Shown: one piece after another, positions 35,151 to 42,991 of the stretch | Position numbering within the stretch: position 1 is the stretch's first letter | Layout of the letters: each line of letters opens with the position of its first letter | Origin: G965116155 sp965116155 | GTDB taxonomy: Bacteria; Bdellovibrionota; Bdellovibrionia; Bdellovibrionales; UBA1609 | Assembly: GCA_965116155.1 (NCBI GenBank) | Contig: OZ220488.1 | Coordinates: 992,001 to 1,056,000 of the forward strand | Direction of reading: 5' to 3' | DNA: 64,000 bases | Position numbers and translations under genes: made by a program | Notes under the pieces: model-generated | Told to the model about the DNA's origin: nothing | Databases searched by the model: none | What the model saw: the letters and a program-made list of their open reading frames with translations, nothing else

Positions 35151-35262
35151 TTATAGGTCGCAGAATTTTCTGCGGGACGCTTGCTACCATCGCGGCCGCA
35201 CCCTACAGGGTGCTGCGATGATAGCGCCGCTTTGTCCCAGAAAATTCTGCTAGCACTCTAAT
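35151..35262. repeat. Nested palindrome, full copy with CAGAATTTTCTG arms
   Basis: CTTATAGGTCG border, CAGAATTTTCTG (35161-35172) and its complement (35238-35249), linkers GGGACGCTTG and CGCTTTGTCCC, stem CTACCATCGC/GCGATGATAG, core CACCCTACAGGGTG, border CTAGCACTCTAA. It encodes the C-terminal end of the adjoining M48-like protein. Confidence 0.88.
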
Positions 35263-36006
35263 ACTGGTGTATTTCTCTATAGAGGATCTGAGCAAAAAAG
35301 TCGCATGCTTAAGTGATACGGCTTGGGTGGTTAAAAGCAACTCTATTGCACCCGTGCCATAGGCATCGTTATGCGCATACACACCGCGCACAAAATGCAT
35401 CCCAAAACACCTCATAAGACCACGCCAAAAACAAGCCCACAAATGAGTCGCTATATGTGTAGAAGGCAAGCGCGGATGGTATTGCTCGAATAACAAAAAC
35501 CTCACCACAGCATCTATTTTGCGGGTTATAAAAAACCCCGCCCCCATAGCCTGCATAATAAACAAACCATAAAAGCTCGCCCTATGGGTTAAAAAACACA
35601 TCTGATACGCCAGCAGCGCCTTTATATCCATCGGCAGTAAATTATTCAGCAAATGCTCTGACAGCACAATATGCCCTTGCCGAGTAAAAGACGAAAACGC
35701 ATAACAAAGCACCTTTGTACCCGGCACAATATGCAAATGCGGCCTAGATAACTTAAAGCCTTTTTGTTGCAAAATTTTGTGCCATTTTTCTATCTCAACC
35801 TGCACCCCCCAAGGATCGCGCCCCAGTGTTACGGGCGGCAGCGCCGACACAGATATCCTATACGCAAAATAAACCCCATACGCCCACGCACCGAGCACCA
35901 GTATAAAAAACAGCGCCCCCATCGAGTACAAACTTTGCCCCAACACCCCTGCACCCACAGCCATGCCAAAGCAAATCGCTCCCAATACCAGCGCACGCCA
36001 ACTCAT
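35203..36006 (-). CDS. M48-like membrane protein lacking the HExxH motif
   Basis: About 267 residues from ATG 36006, with AAGGA upstream. Two hydrophobic segments at the N-terminus and an M48/HtpX-like domain follow: KVLCYAFSSFTRQGHIVLSEHLL is the pattern before the zinc helix. Where M48 enzymes have HExxH, this protein reads YQMCF (about 134-138 of this numbering) in ALLAYQMCFLTH. Zinc binding and proteolysis are therefore unlikely, and a regulatory or structural role is inference. The last 19 or so residues (from IRVLAEF) are encoded by a palindrome, so the C-terminus is a repeat-derived tail. Confidence 0.65.
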   Translation of the reverse strand: MSWRALVLGAICFGMAVGAGVLGQSLYSMGALFFILVLGAWAYGVYFAYRISVSALPPVTLGRDPWGVQVEIEKWHKILQQKGFKLSRPHLHIVPGTKVLCYAFSSFTRQGHIVLSEHLLNNLLPMDIKALLAYQMCFLTHRASFYGLFIMQAMGAGFFITRKIDAVVRFLLFEQYHPRLPSTHIATHLWACFWRGLMRCFGMHFVRGVYAHNDAYGTGAIELLLTTQAVSLKHATFLLRSSIEKYTSIRVLAEFSGTKRRYHRSTL

Positions 36007-36117
36007 AAAAGACTGGTCCTTTTTAGTGCACAATACACCCGTGAAGCCTACGTTGGCCACCTTGGCGCTCCTGCGTTGCAAATGGCTGCACTCTAATGCT
36101 TACGCACTTATAGGTCA

Positions 36118-36207
36118 CCAAAACACCTCTTGCTTTTTCGCTTGCCTGGTGCTCCAAAGGCGCTTTACCAGGTTGCGCTACACGGCACGAGGTGTTTTGA
36201 CTAGTCT
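36118..36207. repeat. Palindrome with CCAAAACACCTC arms
   Basis: CCAAAACACCTC (36118-36129) pairs with GAGGTGTTTTG (36189-36199), then ACTAGTC. Inner stem CGCTTGCCTGGTGC/GCGCTTTACCAGG type. The right end is six bases from the stop of the TonB-like gene. Confidence 0.75.
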
Positions 36208-36212
36208 TTAAA

Positions 36213-36788
36213 CTATTCGAAAATCAAGTTGTGACTGACGGAAATTTTGGGCCCCTTAAACTCAGGGAACTTCGCACGCGAAAACACACTGAGCACACAC
36301 TCTTTAAGTTGCGTGCTTCTTAAACTAGAACTCAGCGCATGCACCGAGTCTACCTTGCCCGAAGACTCCACACCCAAACGCACCAAAAGCTCACCACGAG
36401 GAAAAGCCTTTTTATTAAGCAGCTCGCGACTTTGACAGTTTTTAAACTCCACCGTCTGCGCGACTATGACTTTTTCAACATCCTGACGGCTCAAAGACTC
36501 CCGAGCGCCCACAGGCTCTTGCGCGCCCGCCTCCTTGGACTGATCTGCTACTCGCTCAGCCGGAGCCGCATCAGAAGCCGCGCCACTCCCCCCTTGCACA
36601 TCCTTAGCACCAAGCTCCGCTTCGGGCTCGGCTACAGGTTGAGCCTTGTTAGTGGTCTCAAGCTGGCTTAAGTGCAAAGCCCACTGGTTTGCCAGTACCA
36701 AAAAGGTCAGCGAAACCACACACAAGGCACTAATAACAACCATAACGACCTTAGTTTTGCGCTCACGCGCCGCGCGCAAACCTGACAT
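36213..36788 (-). CDS. TonB/AgmX-like C-terminal domain protein, membrane-anchored
   Basis: About 191 residues from ATG 36788. One N-terminal membrane segment (VVMVVISALCVVSLTFLVLA, about 14-33), an Ala/Glu-rich periplasmic linker (about 45-100) and a C-terminal domain with GELLVRLGVESSGKVDSVHALSSSL and ECVLSVFSRAKFPEF, which is the AgmX/PglI-type TonB-like pattern. It may transmit force or link envelope layers; related domains occur in gliding and TonB-like proteins of myxobacteria and bdellovibrios. It follows secG on the minus strand. Confidence 0.72.
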   Translation of the reverse strand: MSGLRAARERKTKVVMVVISALCVVSLTFLVLANQWALHLSQLETTNKAQPVAEPEAELGAKDVQGGSGAASDAAPAERVADQSKEAGAQEPVGARESLSRQDVEKVIVAQTVEFKNCQSRELLNKKAFPRGELLVRLGVESSGKVDSVHALSSSLRSTQLKECVLSVFSRAKFPEFKGPKISVSHNLIFE

Positions 36789-36973
36789 GTCACCCCACTC
36801 ACATAAACACCCGCACCATAAAGGCCGGAACAGGCGCATTAATTACACCCTACATTATATGCTTCGAGAGAATTGACGCGCCACGCCGCAAGGCCCGTGC
36901 GCCTACAAAAGCCCAGGGGTCAAAGGACTAGCTGGGGGAGATTTTTGTACCTTGGTCGATAAGAGCCTGGCGC

Positions 36974-37399
36974 CTAGGGAGAGCCCTGTGCTGGTTCCTC
37001 TTTTGCTCTTGGTTCTGCCTCTTCTTGCAAACCCACGCCGGTTTGTTGTGGTGCGGCTGCTTCGCCCGCCTCTGCTGCGCCTGCTGTGCCGGTATCGGCA
37101 CCAGGCATGGGGGAGGAAGAGGTGGTAGGCACGGTGTCAAATACGCTTGTGGTGCCTTTATTGGCAATGTACCAATTTAGGCTCAAGCAAGTAACAGCAA
37201 AAAAAATCGCGAGCCACTTGGTGACCTGCGCCAAAAAGCCCCCTGCACCGGCCCCACCAAAAACAGACTGCGAACCTCCCGTGCCTAAAGCTCCTAAGGC
37301 CCCGCCTTTGGAGTCCTGCAGTAGCACAAAAATAATCAAAAACACAGCCAAGGCCACGTGGGCCCAAGTGACCAAAAACATCAACAAACTGCCTTGCAT
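36974..37399 (-). CDS. secG: Preprotein translocase subunit SecG
   Basis: 141 residues. Two membrane helices (about 7-27 and 57-77) enclose the SecG loop VLLQDSKGGALGALGTGGSQSVFGG. The C-terminal tail is Ala/Glu/Pro-rich and longer than in E. coli SecG (110 residues). It is the accessory subunit of SecYEG in the inner membrane. The gene diverges from tmk with about 70 bases between them. Confidence 0.93.
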   Translation of the reverse strand: MQGSLLMFLVTWAHVALAVFLIIFVLLQDSKGGALGALGTGGSQSVFGGAGAGGFLAQVTKWLAIFFAVTCLSLNWYIANKGTTSVFDTVPTTSSSPMPGADTGTAGAAEAGEAAAPQQTGVGLQEEAEPRAKEEPAQGSP

Positions 37400-37469
37400 G
37401 TTAACTCTCTCCCTCTAGTAGACTTTTATGGATGACTTTGGGGCCTGTCAAAACATAAACCTTATTATA

Positions 37470-38159
37470 ATGGCCTTTTTGGTTTTTGAAGGTATTGACG
37501 GCGCGGGTAAAAGCACTTTGATCCAAAAGACAAAGCAGTACCTACACGCAGAGCAGGGTTTAGATGTGGTGGTGTCGCGAGAGCCTGGAGGCACCCCTTT
37601 GGGCGAGGCGATCCGCCCCTTGCTGCTGCAAAAAGGGCCCACAGCCCCTTGCCCCAAGGCCGAGCTGCTGCTCTACCAAGCCTCACGCGCCCAGCACAGC
37701 GCACAGCATATAGAGCCTGCACTAAAGCAAGGCAAGTGGGTGATAAGCGATCGCTTTGCCGCAAGTTCGCTGGCTTTTCAAGCTGGGGGGCGCGGCCTAA
37801 AAGAGCCCGACATAAAGTGGCTCAATAACTTTGCCACAGGAGGCCTGCAGCCGCATTTGTATGTTTTACTCGATCTGCCCGTTGAACAAAGCCTTGAGCG
37901 CTTAAAAAACCGCGAACAAAACACAAACATGGACCGCTTTGAAAGCCAAAAAGCAGCCTTCCACCAAAGGGTAAGAGAGCATTATTTGTCCCAAGCACGC
38001 GCAGCATCCACACGCTGGCTGGTGATAAATGCTTCTAAAAGCCCCCAGCACAAGCTGCATACGCTCGTTGCGCGCCTACAAAAAATGGGGCTACTAAATG
38101 ACCAAGCGCCCGCCCGTACCCCAACAAACACCAGAGCCGACAGCATGAGGGATGTGTGA
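37470..38159 (+). CDS. tmk: Thymidylate kinase
   Basis: About 229 residues from ATG 37470; an in-frame ATG at 37428 is possible. The P-loop is GIDGAGKST, the DR motif ISDRFAASSLAFQ, and the LID region KNREQNTNMDRFE. It phosphorylates dTMP to dTDP for DNA synthesis. The stop overlaps the GTG of holB (GTGTGA), the common tmk-holB pairing. Confidence 0.94.
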   Translation: MAFLVFEGIDGAGKSTLIQKTKQYLHAEQGLDVVVSREPGGTPLGEAIRPLLLQKGPTAPCPKAELLLYQASRAQHSAQHIEPALKQGKWVISDRFAASSLAFQAGGRGLKEPDIKWLNNFATGGLQPHLYVLLDLPVEQSLERLKNREQNTNMDRFESQKAAFHQRVREHYLSQARAASTRWLVINASKSPQHKLHTLVARLQKMGLLNDQAPARTPTNTRADSMRDV

Positions 38160-39106
38160 GCGCCATTTTGCCCGCTGCTTTAGGGCATGGGGCCCTTAAA
38201 AACCAGCTGCAGCGCGCCTTAGAGCAGGGGCGCTTGCCCCATTGCATGGTATTTGCTGGCCCAAAGGGAGTGGGCAAAAGCACCATGGCCCTGGCTCTAG
38301 CCCAGGGGCTTTTGTGTACCAAGAACCATGGCACAACACTTAGTGCCTGTGGAAAATGCTACGCATGCGTAAGCACAAAAAACAAACAAAACCCCGCCCT
38401 GTTGTGGCGGGTACAAACAGACTCCACAAAAATCCATCTAGCAGTGGCTAAAGAGCTTATGGGCTTTTTTGGATTAAAAGCCATGGGCCAGGCACAGGTT
38501 TGCGTATTGGGCCCGGCGGAGGATATTTTGCCCCAAGCGACCAATGCTTTGCTTAAGCTGTTAGAGCAACTGCCTGCTAAAAGTTATGTGGTACTCATTA
38601 GCCACAATCTCAGCCGGGTGCTTAGCACCTTAAGGTCGCGCGCCATAACGCTGCGGTTTGGGCCTGTGGCGACAGCCCCAGGAAATATAGCAGAAAGCGC
38701 AGCAGGCAGAGCAACAACAGCACCAAGCCCTTTGCAACAAAAATCAGCTACGCTATTAGCGCAATTAGTGAGCACTCCCCAACACCAATGGCCCAGTTTG
38801 CTTTGGTCGGATGAAGTGCAAAAAATCGCACCCGACAAACCCGCACACCTGCAACTGGTGGCGTGGTGGCAAAGCTGGCTCTCGGGTGCTGTTAAAAATA
38901 AACTCGATGGCAAAAGCACAAACCCTATGCCCGCCCACCCCGTGCCCGCCTATTTATCTAGCCCCCACCTATCTAATAGCTTAAACAGCAAAACCTTGGA
39001 GGAGCTTTTAACACTCTGCACAGCCTGCTTGCGTCTAGAGCAGCAGATACAAAAAAACTTGCGCCCTGATATTTGTTACCCATCCCTGAGGGTACAGAAG
39101 CTTTAA
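38156..39106 (+). CDS. holB: DNA polymerase III subunit delta' (HolB)
   Basis: 316 residues. AAA+ clamp-loader fold with Walker A GPKGVGKST, a zinc-type motif CGKCYAC, sensor-like TNALLKLLEQLP and TLRSRA. No clear Walker B DExx acidic pair is visible, as is usual for delta'. It is part of the clamp loader that puts the beta clamp on DNA. It overlaps tmk by 4 bases. Confidence 0.88.
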   Translation: MSAILPAALGHGALKNQLQRALEQGRLPHCMVFAGPKGVGKSTMALALAQGLLCTKNHGTTLSACGKCYACVSTKNKQNPALLWRVQTDSTKIHLAVAKELMGFFGLKAMGQAQVCVLGPAEDILPQATNALLKLLEQLPAKSYVVLISHNLSRVLSTLRSRAITLRFGPVATAPGNIAESAAGRATTAPSPLQQKSATLLAQLVSTPQHQWPSLLWSDEVQKIAPDKPAHLQLVAWWQSWLSGAVKNKLDGKSTNPMPAHPVPAYLSSPHLSNSLNSKTLEELLTLCTACLRLEQQIQKNLRPDICYPSLRVQKL

Positions 39107-39163
39107 CGGCAGTCTGGACATTTTTGTTGGCACCTTGATGCTTACGCGTTACTCTGTACAGTT

Positions 39164-40963
39164 GTGACGGATTCCATAATACAGCACCACTCTACTTTTG
39201 TACTCATGTGTGCCGGCATAGCAGCGTTTTTGTATGGCATGGGGCTTGTAAGCTCGAACCTTAAAAAACTCACAGCCAACCGCACAAAAGACCTTTTGCA
39301 AAATCTGAGCAAACGTCCCCTTTGGGGTTGTGCAGTAGGGGCATTGCTTTCGGCCCTTATGCAGAGTGCAGGAGCGGTGAACACCATGCTAGTAGGCCTT
39401 GCCCAGGCTAGGGTGGTGAGCCTAAAGCAGGTCATCGGCGTGGTGCTAGGTGCCTCGGTGGGCAGCACTCTGACGGTGCAGCTGATCTCTTTGCAAGTTT
39501 ATCACTATGGGCTGGGGATTTTTGCCATAAGTTTTGCAGGGATGTTTTTTGCTAAGAAAATGCTCCTTAAAAGTAGCTGTCACGCGGCCATGGGAGTGGG
39601 GCTTTTGTTTATGGGCCTTGAGTGGATCAGCTTTAGCAGCATGGCGCTTAAACAGTCGCCGTTGTTTTTAAGCGCACTGGAGCAGCTATCGCATATGCCC
39701 TGGGCTGCCATGTTGGCTATGGCGGCTTTTTCGGCTTTGGCGCAATCGGCAACAGCGGGCTTAGGGCTTACGATCTCTTTTGCTACGGCGGGTGTTATTA
39801 ATTTTGAGCAAGCTCTTTACTGGGTGTATGGAGCCAATATTGGATCTACTGCTACGGCCCTTATGGCAGCTATTGGAGGCACAGCCGCTGCACGCCAAGT
39901 GGCTTGGTCGAACTGTGCTTTTAAAATCTGCTGCGTTGGGGTGTTTTACTTTTTAACTCCTTATGTTGCTGGATTTGTGCCTGGCTCTACTCCGCAGCGT
40001 TTAGTAGCTAATGCCCATACTTTGTTTAATCTTTTGGGTGTGTGCATGGCGCTACCCATAAGCCACTGGGTGGTGGGTTGGCTAGAGCGTAGTATTGGGC
40101 CTTCGGCAGCAGAGCGTAAATTTGATGTGCAATTTTTAAACAAGCCGCACTTTAACTCACTGCCTGTTAGGTTAACCCATGCGCGCCGCGAGGCCCTGCG
40201 CACAGCGGATGTGTTTTTGTCGGTGCTAGATGATGCTATTTTGTTAATTCAAAACGAAAACACCGAGCTATGGTCTAGTGTAAAAAAACGCGTCAGGCAT
40301 ATTGATTTTTTAAGTCTCGAGGTGAGTCGGTTTTTGGCTCGTGTTGCCCATAAGGCGCCCCCTCCCTTGGATACAGAGGTGATAAACGTTGTAGCCTTTG
40401 TGACGGATGTTAAAAATGCCGCCAGTGTTATAGACAAACAACTGCGGGGCCAGGCGAAAAAAAAGCACAAACTCAAGCTTAATTTTCATGCGCAAAGTTT
40501 TAGCGAAATCCGCCGGCTCCACAAAGAAAGCCTCAACCTGTGCACTTTGTCTTTTAGTGCTTTTCAAAACTCCTTGCAAAGCCATGCTACGCACGAGCAG
40601 GCCATGCAGATTATGCGTCTTAAACGGCATATTAAAAAGTTCGAAGCCACTTTTAGGGTGCAGCATCTTAAGCGCGTGGCGGAGGGCAAAGAGCACTCTT
40701 CTGTAAGCCCGATGTATTTTGATATCATCACCAGCTTTCGCAAAATTTCCGGCCTGCTCAGCAACCACCTTAAGCCCTTACAGACTAGCCCAATATTCTG
40801 GGATAAAGCGGCGGCGCGAGAGCAGCACCCTCAAAAGGGTGCGCCCGCGATGGCGCCAAGCGTCCCGCAGAATATTGGGCGGTCTATGCAGCAATCTATG
40901 GCCCTGCAGGTTAGACCTAAGCCCGTACCCGCAAGTGCAATTGATATTAACCAAGGCCAATAA
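39164..40963 (+). CDS. Na/Pi cotransporter family protein with repeat-derived tail
   Basis: 599 residues. The N-terminal half has two QSxxA-type repeats of the NptA/PNaS family (SALMQSAGAVN and SALAQSATAGL) and about nine hydrophobic segments; the C-terminal half (about 325-530) is PhoU-like helical. It should import phosphate with sodium, or export it. The last 60 or so residues, from QTSPIFWDK to the stop, are encoded by a palindromic repeat (40789-40879) plus an inverted relative of the 239-base tandem unit. The original stop is therefore lost or further upstream. The start is GTG 39164. Confidence 0.88.
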   Translation: MTDSIIQHHSTFVLMCAGIAAFLYGMGLVSSNLKKLTANRTKDLLQNLSKRPLWGCAVGALLSALMQSAGAVNTMLVGLAQARVVSLKQVIGVVLGASVGSTLTVQLISLQVYHYGLGIFAISFAGMFFAKKMLLKSSCHAAMGVGLLFMGLEWISFSSMALKQSPLFLSALEQLSHMPWAAMLAMAAFSALAQSATAGLGLTISFATAGVINFEQALYWVYGANIGSTATALMAAIGGTAAARQVAWSNCAFKICCVGVFYFLTPYVAGFVPGSTPQRLVANAHTLFNLLGVCMALPISHWVVGWLERSIGPSAAERKFDVQFLNKPHFNSLPVRLTHARREALRTADVFLSVLDDAILLIQNENTELWSSVKKRVRHIDFLSLEVSRFLARVAHKAPPPLDTEVINVVAFVTDVKNAASVIDKQLRGQAKKKHKLKLNFHAQSFSEIRRLHKESLNLCTLSFSAFQNSLQSHATHEQAMQIMRLKRHIKKFEATFRVQHLKRVAEGKEHSSVSPMYFDIITSFRKISGLLSNHLKPLQTSPIFWDKAAAREQHPQKGAPAMAPSVPQNIGRSMQQSMALQVRPKPVPASAIDINQGQ

Positions 40964-41135
40964 TCACGCCTGCAACTGAACCTTATTAATCATATAAAAC
41001 CAAGGCGTGGTCTGACCTGCCAGATTGCCTTAACGCCATGAACACCTGGAGTATGCAGCGCAGCCACCCTGACAGCCTCCTTTAGGAGGCGAGCACTCAG
41101 GAGTGGCAAACGGAATGTTATCAAGGTGTTTGGGG
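40780..41135. repeat. Nested palindromes overlapping the end of the Na/Pi gene
   Basis: CCCAATATTCTG (40789-40800) pairs with CAGAATATTGGG (40868-40879) with linkers GGGATAAAGCGG and CCAAGCGTCCCG and core GCACCCT/AGGGTGC. Positions 40880-41035 are the inverted relative of the tandem unit at 12983. A third hairpin lies at 41042-41135 with CCTCC/GGAGG core and AACACCTGGAG/TCAAGGTGTTT ends. Confidence 0.82.
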
Positions 41136-41150
41136 GAATTCCATTAAGCA

Positions 41151-41357
41151 CTAGACGGCTCGGGCGGATTTTTTTGCGTGGACCCAGCTGTGCTTTTTGC
41201 GCTTATCCCATACTGTCACTATGAACAAAGCCCTACCATTCGAACCAAAAGCTATAACCACAACGTAGTAATTTGTGTGCAGCCTGTATCGATAGCTGCC
41301 CCTTGTCAGCTCACCGGGCTCATTTAAAATATATTGATCCTTTTTCGCGCATGATGT
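41151..41357 (-). pseudogene. Possible gene remnant without start codon
   Basis: The minus strand is open for about 68 codons ending at TAG (41153-41151). The peptide includes LNEPGELTRGSYRYRLHTN and then a beta-strand-rich stretch ending VTVWDKRKKHSW, with protein-like composition. An in-frame stop directly precedes it and no ATG, GTG or TTG start is present. I do not recognise a family. It may be a decayed toxin-like or transferred gene. Confidence 0.3.
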
Positions 41358-41503
41358 TCGCTACAAGCTTTCTTGCGCTCTAAATTAACAATACACTGCC
41401 GCAAGAATAAAGCATGCTTTATCCTGCAATCTCACGTCTCACCATGTCCCGCTGGCAGGGGCCAAAGGGCCCGGATCCCAGTGGGACCAATAACGGCCAA
41501 CAA

Positions 41504-41552
41504 CACTGCCGCAAGAATAAAGGATATTTTATCCTTTATTCTTGCGGCAGTG
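41504..41552. terminator. 23-bp perfect hairpin carrying the stop of the upstream gene
   Basis: CACTGCCGCAAGAATAAAGG (41504 onward) pairs perfectly with 41530-41552 around TTT. The minus-strand gene ends inside it (codons for PLPQE, then TAA). A decayed second copy lies at 41394-41440 with an ATAAAGCATGCTTTAT core. No long T-run follows, so it is a stem-loop end rather than a classical intrinsic terminator. Confidence 0.7.
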
Positions 41553-42852
41553 GTATGACGGGAGGCAAGCCCAAGCCTTTGGCGGGAGGGTATTCGGGAC
41601 GGCGACGGTTTCGGGGGTTGCATTTGGGGTCTTTGTTGGGGTCACAAGGCACACGCCCATCGGTGCGCCTTTTTACAGGCGGTGCAGGCGACACGCTGTC
41701 CACCATGCCGCGTGTCATTTTATCGACGATGCGTTTCATGCTTGTGGTTTCAGCTTTTTCTACCATCCCCGGCAGTTGGTCTGTGCCTAAAATAATCCCT
41801 CCACTCGCATGCACCTCTAAACCTGTTGCGGCATCGCGCAAAGCAAAGCCCCCCAGCTCCACCGCCGTGCTGGCGTAGAAAAAATCCACCCCCGTCACTC
41901 CTCCAGGCAAATCCTTATTCACCAAGACTCCTGCTTTATAGCTAGCCGTGCGGCCTTTTAAAGCATGGGTCGCCGCGGCTCCCAGCATTAAGCCTTTAAA
42001 TTGATCAGGCGAGTTGAAGTTCTTGCCCCCCCAAATGAGTCCACCACCCAAGCGCAGGCGGTTTTTGGATTTCGCATTATCTACACGCGCACCATAACTC
42101 ACTCCAGGTGAAGTCCACAGCACTAAACTGGTGCGCATATTCCAGCCCGAGCTCATCTCGTGAGGCGGGAACTTGTTGATCCTTTGCACCCACACCGGCA
42201 TAAATACCACGCCCAGACTTACACTTACACCAGCGCCCAAGCGGGGCCTGAACACTTTGGTTAAAGCGTTTAGCGCCATGGTGTAGCTTTTTTTCGACTG
42301 CGCCTCATTAGACTTCCACCCCAAAAAAAGCATAAACGCATCGGGAGCCAAAAGCTTGGCGCGGGTTTTGTTTTCTGCCAGCTGCATGCTAAGAGCATCG
42401 GCCTCAAAGAGCTCATTCAGCTCGCGGCAACGCTCGGCAATAATTTGCACCCCCTTTAGCACTTCGCGAAAAGCAAGCCGATTTTTAGGAAAACCCTTCA
42501 CCAAGGGAGTGCGAACGTTGGTGGGCTCCCCATCCGCTTCGCCATCTTGCTCATCGCCATCTGAGGACTGGGAGTTTGGGGAGGCAAGCGCATCTTGGTT
42601 AGGCACCCAGTACATAGGCGGCGTACCATCGTCGTATTCAGCAAAGATAATATCCTGCAAACTCAGCGCAGCGGACTCCATCATCTTTTTAAATCTGGCA
42701 TCATCGCGCAGAATATACTGCCCCCAGGGCACAACCTGATACACATACTGGCTGTCTTGCAAAAGCTCCACTCCCCACGCACCCCAACCCCAAGGAGCAA
42801 AGTAAGCAAACAAAGCCAAAACCACAATCCGCAAACGCAAAACAAACAACAT
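41536..42852 (-). CDS. Exported protein of unknown function
   Basis: 438 residues with a signal peptide (about 1-29). An acidic, Ser/Asp-rich low-complexity segment lies at about 90-112. The second half has alternating hydrophobic strands with GAGVSVSLGVVFMPVW, RLRLGGGLIWGG and AGVLVNKDL, which suggests a beta-rich, possibly outer-membrane fold. The C-terminus is Arg/Pro-rich. I do not recognise a family. The stop is inside a perfect hairpin. Confidence 0.6.
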   Translation of the reverse strand: MLFVLRLRIVVLALFAYFAPWGWGAWGVELLQDSQYVYQVVPWGQYILRDDARFKKMMESAALSLQDIIFAEYDDGTPPMYWVPNQDALASPNSQSSDGDEQDGEADGEPTNVRTPLVKGFPKNRLAFREVLKGVQIIAERCRELNELFEADALSMQLAENKTRAKLLAPDAFMLFLGWKSNEAQSKKSYTMALNALTKVFRPRLGAGVSVSLGVVFMPVWVQRINKFPPHEMSSGWNMRTSLVLWTSPGVSYGARVDNAKSKNRLRLGGGLIWGGKNFNSPDQFKGLMLGAAATHALKGRTASYKAGVLVNKDLPGGVTGVDFFYASTAVELGGFALRDAATGLEVHASGGIILGTDQLPGMVEKAETTSMKRIVDKMTRGMVDSVSPAPPVKRRTDGRVPCDPNKDPKCNPRNRRRPEYPPAKGLGLPPVIPLPQE

Positions 42853-42991
42853 AGAGCTTGGTTAGAGCACAAAAAACCCTCAGACGTCATGTGTTGTGAG
42901 CCTACAGGGCTTTGATGCCATGCGGCTATCGCTCTCCTCGAGCGCCATCCTAAGGGACAAAAAGGCATAGTACGTGGTAAGTTGCAGGACC

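Noticed and set aside
36840..36973. Possible tRNA after secG, a common place for tRNA-Leu
   Set aside because: No cloverleaf or T-loop consensus could be found on either strand.
41414..41878. Plus-strand frame of 154 residues across the hairpin
   Set aside because: Antisense to the end of the exported 438-residue gene, which has a signal peptide and better composition.
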